This document shows, one piece after another, positions 56,850 through 64,000 of a DNA stretch of 64,000 nt. A program made the translations under genes and the position numbers. Under the pieces are notes generated by a model, which searched no databases, was not told the DNA's origin, and saw only the letters and a list, made by a program, of their open reading frames with translations. The stretch spans positions 3,274,001 through 3,338,000 of the forward strand of contig BRXU01000006.1 in assembly GCA_030267565.1 (NCBI GenBank), written 5' to 3'. Every line of letters begins with the position of its first letter. Positions within the stretch are counted from its first letter, which is position 1. The DNA comes from Pleodorina starrii (lineage: Eukaryota > Chlorophyta > Chlorophyceae > Chlamydomonadales > Volvocaceae).

Positions 56850-59477
56850 TCATTCCCCCCTCATCCGCTGTACGTAGCTGAAGTGCAGCTCCATCATGAG
56901 TTCACACCGCTCCGTCATCAGCCGCTTCACACTCCCTGGAGCCCTCGCCACCACCTCCTCGTGGTGTTCCAGGTACCACCCCTTGAGAGCGCCCAACAGC
57001 CCCACGAACCCCGCCCCCCGCGCCTCAGCCCACAGCAGCGCCCCCACCACCGTCTCCGGCGTCACGCCCGCCAGCACGCGCGCCTGCGCCGCCGCGCACA
57101 GCTCCGGAACCACCAGGCGGTCCGCCAGCTCCGCCACCGCCGGCGCCAGCTCCGGCGGCACGTGCGCGGCGCCGGTGTAGAGGAAGCGGAGCAGGATGTC
57201 GACCGCGTCGGGGTCGGCGTCGGGCAGGGTCAGCGTCGGCGGTGGTGGTGGAGGTGGTGGAGGCTGGTGTTGGGGCGGTGGTGGTGGCTGGGGAGGCTGG
57301 GGTTTGGGGTGGTGGTGGGGGGATCGGGGATGTCCGGGGGAGGGATGGGAACGGGGAGGGGGTGACCGCGGCGGCGGCGGGGGGCGTGGGGCGGGAGGCG
57401 GAGAGCGCGGAGGCAGCTGGGTGGAGCGGGGTGGCTGCTGGGGAGAGCGAGGTGGCTGTTGCGGGGAGCGAGGTGGTTGCTGGGGAGAGCGGGGAGGCGG
57501 CGGAGAGCGGGGTGAGGGTGAGGGCGGGTGTGAGGATGCTGGTGACGGCGGCGGCGCCGCCGCCGCCGCAGCGGCGGAAGCGGCGGCGCTGCCCTCCGGA
57601 AAGCCGGCCGCCAGGCGGCGCCGGAAGTAATCGCAGCGCGCCGCCAGGATAGCGCGGTGTACGGCAAATGTGCGGCCGCCGACGACGAGCATAAGGTCGG
57701 CGGTGCCGTCGGGCTGGCGGTCGAGCAGCGCGCCCAGGTCGGCCGCCAGGCCGCGCGGCGCGGTGCTGTACGGCAGTACGGCAGCAGCAGCAGGAGCAGC
57801 CGCTGGCGGCGGCGCCGCCAATCCGAGGTCCAACAGCTGCAGCGAATCCGACCACGGGTCGCAGAGGGCAAGGTAGCCGTTGGGCAGTACGGCAGGCCGT
57901 ACGAGTCGGTTTCTGAAGCCGACGGCCAGCGTCGTGACTGCGACGGCGCCGCCGCCGTCTGGCGCGACGCGGCGCACGGCGCTGCGGTCGTCGCCGATGC
58001 CGTAATCGATGACGTACACGGCGTCGTGGGCGTCGAGGGTGAGACCGGTGATGCAGCGGAAGCGGGCTTCGGAACCAGGGCCGTCCACGTGGATGCGATC
58101 CTCGTCCTCCTCCGCCCGTCCCGCCAGGAGCAGTGGCGTTAGTGCCGCCGCCGCCGCCGCCGGCGGCGACGGCGCCGCGGTGGCGGCGACGACGAGGGCG
58201 GTGGTGGGTGCCAGGGGCGAGGCGGGCTCCGCGGCGCCTTGGCCGGCGGGTGATTTGAGGGGGCTGGCGGCGGCGGAGCCGCCGGCGGCGGCGGGTGACC
58301 TAAGGGGGCTGGCGGCGGCGCGGCCGCGGGCGGGTGGTCTCAGGGGGGTGGTGGCGGCGGAGCCGACGCTCGGGCGGGGGCTGGCGGCAGCGGACCCGCC
58401 GCCGCCGGCGGGTGACCTCAGGGGGCTGGCGGCGGCGCCTGGGCCCGGGTTGCCAGCAGCGGCAGCGCGGCCGCGGGCGGGTGATCTCAGAGGGGTGGCG
58501 GCGGCGGAGCCGCCGCCGCCAGCGGCGGCGACGCTCGGGCAGGGGCTGGCGGCGGCGGAGCCGCCGCCGCCGCTGCTGCCGGCAGCGGCGGCGGCAGTGG
58601 TCCAATGTAGGGGCAGGCGGAACACGGCGGTCTGGGTGGCGAAGATGAGGCTGCCGGCCGCCGCCGCGCCGCCGCCGCTGCTACTAGTACTGCCGCCGCC
58701 GCCTCCCCTGCCGCCGCTTCCGGCTGCCCGGCCGCAGAAAGCCAGGCCGCAAACCTCGTGAAAGGGCCCCAGCGGCAGTGTGCTCACGAGTGCCTCGGTC
58801 CCGGGAGACTCTGCGAAACCGCGGACGGGCGACCCGACGGGGGTCAAGCTGAGGCAGCCGTCGCCGCTGCCGCTGCTGCGGCGGCCGCCCGTCGCGGCGC
58901 CGGCGCCGGCAGCAGGCTCGGTGGCATGCTGTTCCCCGCGCGACGCGGCCCACTCGGCGGGGAGCTGCACTCGCCGGATGCGCCCCGCGTCGGCGACGTA
59001 CAGGCAGCCGCGGCCGTCGGAGACGAGGAGGCTGGGGTCATGGAAGCGCGCGAGCGCGCCGGGGCCGTCCGCGCTGACGGCTTCTTGGAAGTGGCCCGCC
59101 ACCGGCGCGAGGCAGGTCAGGTCAGCGCCCAGCCGCACTAGGGCGTTGCCGAAGAGGGCGAAGACGGAGGCGCTGAAGGCGTCCCAGACCGGTGCGCGGA
59201 GGGCATCAATTGGGTGGCGGAATGGCGCCAGCTCGCTGCTGCGCTCCGGCGTGGCAAAGACCTCCAGCGGCGTTGCCAGGTCAAGGCCGCTGTGTCCATC
59301 GGCACCGAGGAGGGCCACGAGCTGGCCCGCGCCGGTGGCGAGAAAGGTCTGCTGCTGATGTTGGTGATGCTCGTGCGCCAGGGAATTATAAGGAGCAGCG
59401 CCGCTGACCGCAGCGGCTGGCCGAGTTACGATTCCTGTCGGGGCTTCTATTGGTATTGCGCATCTGAGCAGATGCAT
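56850..59477 (-). CDS. BTB/POZ protein with NHL-like propeller repeats
   Basis: One uninterrupted frame of 875 residues, ATG at 59477 to TGA at 56850. The N-terminal half has NHL-like repeats: SADGPGALARFHDPSLLVSD then GCLYVADAGRIRRVQL, and VDGPGSEARFRCITGL then VYVIDYGIGDD. They are separated by long Ala/Ser/Gly/Pro linkers. The BTB domain starts at ~595 (ADLMLVVGGRTFAVHRAILA, CDYFRRRLAAGFPEGS). A ~110-residue Pro/Ser insert breaks it, and it resumes at ~745 with DPDAVDILLRFLYTGAAHVP and a BACK-like helical tail. BTB proteins commonly dimerise and act as adaptors for cullin-3 ubiquitin ligases; that role here is inference. It is intronless, unlike its neighbours. The CDS end is partly duplicated in the 3' flank. 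Confidence 0.88.
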   Translation of the reverse strand: MHLLRCAIPIEAPTGIVTRPAAAVSGAAPYNSLAHEHHQHQQQTFLATGAGQLVALLGADGHSGLDLATPLEVFATPERSSELAPFRHPIDALRAPVWDAFSASVFALFGNALVRLGADLTCLAPVAGHFQEAVSADGPGALARFHDPSLLVSDGRGCLYVADAGRIRRVQLPAEWAASRGEQHATEPAAGAGAATGGRRSSGSGDGCLSLTPVGSPVRGFAESPGTEALVSTLPLGPFHEVCGLAFCGRAAGSGGRGGGGGSTSSSGGGAAAAGSLIFATQTAVFRLPLHWTTAAAAAGSSGGGGSAAASPCPSVAAAGGGGSAAATPLRSPARGRAAAAGNPGPGAAASPLRSPAGGGGSAAASPRPSVGSAATTPLRPPARGRAAASPLRSPAAAGGSAAASPLKSPAGQGAAEPASPLAPTTALVVAATAAPSPPAAAAAALTPLLLAGRAEEDEDRIHVDGPGSEARFRCITGLTLDAHDAVYVIDYGIGDDRSAVRRVAPDGGGAVAVTTLAVGFRNRLVRPAVLPNGYLALCDPWSDSLQLLDLGLAAPPPAAAPAAAAVLPYSTAPRGLAADLGALLDRQPDGTADLMLVVGGRTFAVHRAILAARCDYFRRRLAAGFPEGSAAASAAAAAAAPPPSPASSHPPSPSPRSPPPPRSPQQPPRSPQQPPRSPQQPPRSTQLPPRSPPPAPRPPPPPRSPPPRSHPSPGHPRSPHHHPKPQPPQPPPPPQHQPPPPPPPPPTLTLPDADPDAVDILLRFLYTGAAHVPPELAPAVAELADRLVVPELCAAAQARVLAGVTPETVVGALLWAEARGAGFVGLLGALKGWYLEHHEEVVARAPGSVKRLMTERCELMMELHFSYVQRMRGE

Positions 59478-61364
59478 GGCGTGACGTTTTCGCCGAGGGT
59501 CAGGTCCAGCCTAGCAGCACAACGCACGCGAAGACCGGGGCGCTGGAAAGGGCGGAAAGCGCTGCACTATCATGGGAATTATCGAGAGGCGTCAGCAATT
59601 TGGTTCCAGCGCCACATGAGCTCAGCCAACCTGGTTGCACAGTCGCGATGTTTGATGTACGGAACGCTGTGGCTACGGCAGTAGCAAGTGCGTCATAAGA
59701 ACAAGGCCATCGGTCAACAACAGCGTTGGTCACAAAGAAAGGTATTTCTGGTCGGACATTTATCAAGTAAATTTTCACAGCTGGGGATGGCCGTGCCACG
59801 CTGACCGTGCTCGTCAATTACATTGCGCGACGCTGGAGGCCCTCCTCATCACAACCAAAACTGTTCAAGTGGTGAAGCTAAAACGGCGGGAAAATGGCTT
59901 ACATACGTAGATCTTCGCTTTGCTGGACAATCGACTTAAAAGTCATCGGTGGAAATCTGCGTGCACCTTGTGCGAAAGCTGTGCACCGCGTCACGTGCAC
60001 AAGCTTGAAGCTTAGGACCGTTTATTAGCCACACACATTCAGGCGTATCAGATGCGATGCGAAGAAGAAGGCGCCAGCGAGCAGCCCGGGCCTCCAAATA
60101 CCCGCACGCTCGGCCCCAAACAAGTAACAGCACACCCCGCTGTCTGGAGCCCACCGAAACAACCACAACACCCCGCACCGGGACGAGCACACACGCATGC
60201 AAATGCGTGTGAATGCTGACATGTACGGCAGTCGGCAGCCCGTCATTGCGCAACACTTCGCCCCGGCACCCACCCCAACACCTGCTGCAATCGTGCTCCC
60301 GCCACCCCGCCAAGACGGATGAGGGAACCAAGCCTGAGCCAACCACGAGATACGCCATGATGCGATGCGGGCGTGCCATACCATGCGATGCGGGCGCACT
60401 GATTGCCCACGACCCATGCAGAATTTCATATCAGGTCAGATCATCCAGACACACACAGACATACCCCGGCACAGATTCTAGGTCGTACCTGGTTTCGGAT
60501 TTCATGCTGTTATTGGCATGCATGCCAACGCGACGCCCGCACTCTTTGAGGCCCTCCGAGACCACACGTTGATCACACGGTCCCCGCACGACTCCAAGCC
60601 CGCCCACTGCCCCACATCCGCTTGCGCGCTCACAGGCAGCCTGGGGTGGCAAGGACCACCAGAACCCAAACCATCACCGTCCACATCACCATCAACATCA
60701 CCACCGCAACCATCCTGCTAGCCAACCATCCCCACTACTTGCCAACCCCATTCGTTAAATAGCTACTGTGTACGATCCCGGCCGTCGCCGCCGCCGGCCG
60801 TCGCCGCCACCGACTTCACCCGTCCGTCAAGCGGCGTCTGTCACGCTTCAAGGACGCCGAAACACACGTGTCGTGCCGTATCGTGAATGGAAAGAGGCAG
60901 GCAGCACGGTTGTGCACGTTGCAGGTACAACCGAAAAAATGCTCCTGAACACGTGCACATGTGCTTGGATGCGTGCAACTTAACACTGGCCAGCTGGCCA
61001 GCTGGCTGGCTGCCACATTTTAACTCCGAACCCTCACGCCTGACCTCCCCCCGCATTTGCACCCCCACACATACGTTGTCCCGCCTCCCCTACAAACACA
61101 CACAAACACACACACACACAGACCCCTGCCTCCCACAGACCCCTGCCTCCCCCCCAGGCACGTAGTACTGCGGGCTTCCGTCCGGCCGCCCGCGTCGCGC
61201 CGCTTTTACGGTCCTTTACTGCGGACTCGTCTTCACTACGGTAGCCCCCATCCCCCAAAGCACGGAAAGAGCATCTGCTGTTAGTGTGCTCTCTCTCCCC
61301 CTCTCCCTCTTTCTCTCTCTCTCTCTCTCTCATAGTATTATTTCTCTAGCTCTCTCTATCTATC
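59478..61364. other. Interval between BTB gene start and ABC4 3' end
   Basis: It should contain the BTB-gene promoter and the ABC4 3' UTR. No frame here has a recognisable domain. A CT microsatellite lies at 61298-61331, directly downstream of the ABC4 stop. TTACA (TGTAA on the minus strand) at about 59816 and 59898 could serve ABC4 polyadenylation. Confidence 0.45.
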
Positions 61365-64000
61365 TCATGGGGTCCCCGCCAAGAGCCTCGCGGCGGCCAG
61401 CCCCAGGCACAGGCACAGCCCGAACAGGATGTGCCACTTTACCGCAAAGCGCTTCAGCGGCGCAACCCGCTCCGGAACCGTGTGGTTGTCGTCCGCAAAC
61501 GCCACCATGGTCCGCGCCGCCGGCGCCGCCAGCGTCACCGCCGCGGCGGCGGCCCACGGCAGCGCGCCGGCCGCCGCCGCGCCCAGCGCCGCCGCCTGCG
61601 TCGCAATGGCGGCGGCGCGCAGCACCTTGCGTCCCAGCTCCGTGCCCAACCGCACCAGCGGCGAGCGCTTGCCGGCGGCGGTGTCGCCGGCAATCTGATG
61701 GAAGTGGCTGCAAAACAGGATAACGGTCGTGGTGAGGCCGACCAGCAGCGAGCACGCCCACACGGCGGGCGGCACGCCCGCCGTCAAGGCGGCGGCGGCA
61801 GCGCCGCCGTCGGGCCGCAGCGCCAGGTAAAACGCCGTCGTGGCAGACGGCCCAAAGGCGAAGAAGCACAGCGGCTCGCCGAGGCCCTTGTACGACAGGC
61901 GGAACGGCGGGCCCTGGTAGACGTAGCCGCAGGCGATGGAGAAGGCCAGCAGACCCGCGGGTCGGGGGTCGCCCGCCGGCGCTGACGCGATGAGGTTCGC
62001 CAGCAGTGCGACGCCCGCCACCAGCAGCGACTTGGCGAGCAGCAGTACGGCGGCGCGGCGCGACGGCCCGCCGCCGAGCAGGTTGACGACGGATTCCGGC
62101 TTCGTCGCGTCGACGCCGGTCTGCGCGTCGAACGCGTCGTTGCTGCATCGAGGAGCGAAGGGGCGAAGGAGCCAAATGCACACATCGAGGGGCGGATTGA
62201 GGGCGCAGGAGGTGAAAGGTGACCGGAGGTGAGCGCGGAGGCGCGATGGGCGTCGCTCGCTCCCAGGGGAGGGCGATGCAGACGCAGCCGGAAGGAAAGG
62301 CAGGCGCAGGGGCGGGTCGGGAATGGGTCGCGGCGGGTTGCGCCGCGAGGAGTATCCACGTACAGGCCGGAGCCCGTCTCTCGTGCTAAGATGACCGATA
62401 CGCCGATGATTCTGATGCTTTTCCGTCGCGGCCTCCCTCCGAACCTGCTCGCTCCCTTGCCGTGTGAATTACGAGGGTGATGAATTCGAGTCGCTTGAGG
62501 CTCTCGTCAAGCATGCGGTTGGGGAGGAAAAGCGTTGGAAAGAGACTCATCCCAGCCGAGCTTCGCTGACCTTTGTTTCCTCCGACCGGAACCGTCGTAA
62601 CAAACGCCCACAGAACGCGCCCGAGAACGACGGCTTCCAGCCGGTGAACAAGAAGCAGAAGCGCGCGGCGGGCGGCGCCGCGGCCGGGGACTCAGCGCAC
62701 AGCGCCTCGTCGGGCCCGAACCCGACGGCGCCGACGCGCATCTTTTCCAACCACTTGAACCGCGTTCTCTCCCACTGCGAGTGGGAGTACTACAAGAGAA
62801 GAACGCGCTTGCAGTCCTCACCGCGATGGCCCTTCTCCCCGCAGCGGACTGCAAGCGCGTTCTTCTCTTGTAGTACTCCCACTCGCAGTGGGAGAGAACC
62901 CGGTTGAGGTGGTTCGAGAAGATGCGCGTGGGCGCCGTCGGGTTCGGGCCCGACGAGGCGCTGTGCGCTGAGTCCCCGGCCGCGGCGCCGCCCGCCGCGC
63001 GCTTCTGCTTCTTGTTCACCGGCTGGAAGCCGTCGTCCTCGGGCGCGTTCTGCGGGCGTTTGTTACGACGGTTCCGGTCAGAGGAAACAAGGCGAAGTTC
63101 AGCGAAGCTCGGCTAGGATGAGTCTCTTTGCAACGCTTTTCCTCCCCAACCGCATGCTTAACGAGAGCCTCAAGCGACTCGAATTCATCACCCTCGTAAT
63201 TCACACGGCAAGGAGCGAGCAGGTTCGAAGGATTGGCAACAGCAGCAGCGCCTACAGCAGGATTCGGATCTACGCTGCGACCAGCCCCGTTTCCTACCGT
63301 GTTAACGGCGGGATCGCCCCCGAGCAGCCCTGGCGCATCGCTCAGCACCCAGTCGCACCCAGCACCCCACGCCGTCATTCCACCCCACCGCGCTGCGGCA
63401 GCGCCCTCACCCCCTCCCTCCCTTCCCCAGCCGCTACCCCCGTCGGCCTGGCCTGTCGGCGGGCCGGCAGGCCGGCAGGCAGCGCTCGCCAGTACTTTCC
63501 TCGCGCACCGCGGGCCGGCAGGCCGAGCACCAGGGGGATCAGGGAGTGATATGCTCCTTTATATACCGTAACAATGAGTCACTGAGAGCAGGGCGAAGGT
63601 CCGCGCTCCGCGGGCCGGCAGGCTTGGCAGCGCTGCGGCAGGACCCCGTCCTTCCGGCGCGGTAGGCCTAGGCGCCTAGCGGCCTAGCGGCCTAAGTGCC
63701 TAGGTCTAAAATAGGCGCCTAGCGGTGTATCGTGTTCGGGTACCGGTATCTGATCGTGCGGCACACCTGAGGTTGAGCCAGCCAATGACCAGGATGGCGG
63801 CCAGGACGAAGCCGCCCACGCGGGCCCAGGGCAGCACGCCGAACTCCAAGAACACGTTCGCGGCGGCCACCTGAGGTTTGCGAGCGCGGGTGTCAGAACC
63901 ACCAACCCACATTTTACGTTATGTGCGTAAATATAAAAAATTTAAAATATACGACCCGACCGCGGCCACCTGCGGGTAGCTGCTGCTGTTGTTGTTAGTT
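61365..64000 (-). CDS. ABC4: 1,4-dihydroxy-2-naphthoate phytyltransferase (ABC4/MenA, UbiA family), 5' partial
   Basis: Three exons are visible: 64000-63970 (ends SSSYPQ), 63870-63767 (VAAANVFLEFGVLPWARVGG to GWLNL) and 62142-61365. Phases agree; the split codon AG|C restores GWLNLSNDAFDAQTGVD, which holds the first Asp-rich prenyl-diphosphate/Mg2+ motif of UbiA enzymes. ESVVNLLG follows, as in MenA. The stretch FCSHFHQIAGDTAAGKRSPL then VRLGTELGRKVL closely resembles plant ABC4, and a second Asp site is FADDNHTVPERVAPLKRF. Several hydrophobic helices are evident. The enzyme attaches a phytyl chain to dihydroxynaphthoate in the plastid envelope, a step in phylloquinone synthesis for photosystem I. 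The N-terminus with any transit peptide is beyond the window. The 1.6-kb intron holds a large inverted repeat. Confidence 0.92.
62437..63224. mobile_element. Large fold-back in ABC4 intron with retrotransposon Gag-like coding sequence
   Basis: About 62437-62819 and 62846-63224 are inverted copies of each other (~385-bp arms, ~26-base loop) with few mismatches. Each arm encodes a Gag-like fragment: YEGDEFESLEALVKHAVGEE, then a basic stretch around NKKQKRAAGG. In front of the left arm the sequence reads MTDTPMILMLFRRGLPPNLL, resembling the LTR-retrotransposon Gag pattern before a zinc-binding region. No reverse transcriptase is visible. It is a rearranged, non-autonomous insertion. The family assignment is inference. 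Confidence 0.7.
63539..63590. repeat. Copy of the GGAGTGATATGCTCC/TATATA dispersed motif
   Basis: It reads GGGAGTGATATGCTCCTTTA then TATACCG and TGAGTCACTGAGAG. Related copies are at 21979-22000, 24321-24361, 45648-45676, 51440-51490, 52727-52755, 53421-53476, 56575-56610 and 56668-56728. Confidence 0.75.

Noticed and set aside
57025..57855. Arg/Ala-rich alternative frames opposite and beside the BTB gene
   Set aside because: Shadow frames of the real 875-residue gene.
62464..62907. Gag-like frame as an intact gene
   Set aside because: It runs into its own inverted copy across the hairpin loop and ends there; it is a fragment inside an intron.
1..64000. tRNA or rRNA genes
   Set aside because: I looked for the conserved TTCGANTC loop with flanking stems and for rRNA core sequences and saw none.

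Overview
The window is nuclear DNA of a green alga, most likely a chlorophyte of the Chlamydomonas/Volvox lineage. The evidence is GC-rich sequence, intron-dense genes with GT-AG splice sites, chloroplast-targeted plant-type enzymes, a BBSome gene (so a ciliated lineage), and interstitial TTTTAGGG telomere-type repeats like those of Chlamydomonas. Exon boundaries below were derived by hand from reading frame, splice phase and remembered family features; no alignment was run.

Layout. 1-222 (+): last exon of an hnRNP H/F-like RRM protein. 6424-4320 (-): phosphatidylglycerophosphate phosphatase (GEP4/PGPP1 type, 6 exons). 7319-9340 (+): DUF3110 protein, probably plastid-targeted (3 exons), divergent from the previous gene. 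13833-27322 (+): KEA1/2-type chloroplast K+/H+ antiporter, 18 exons, with one GC-AG intron and several repeat-filled introns. 30867-31687 (+): hypothetical 3' exon. 32375-35496: repeat region with two nearly identical copies of a DNA-transposon-like element and an older diverged duplication. About 37040-43690: tandem triplication carrying three minus-strand copies of an unrecognised two-exon gene, one of them broken by a stop codon. 54489-44176 (-): BBS9/PTHB1, 20 exons. 59477-56850 (-): intronless protein with NHL-like propeller repeats and a BTB domain. 64000-61365 (-): ABC4/MenA-type 1,4-dihydroxy-2-naphthoate phytyltransferase, running off the right edge.

The genes form no pathway or operon. 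Three or four (PGPP, DUF3110, KEA, ABC4) point to plastid membrane biology: phosphatidylglycerol, envelope ion exchange and phylloquinone. BBS9 points to cilia. The most unusual material is repetitive: the TGTCAGGGTAAA-ended element, the tandem orphan-gene array, a ~385-bp-arm fold-back with Gag-like coding sequence inside the ABC4 intron, and several short motifs dispersed through introns of unrelated genes.
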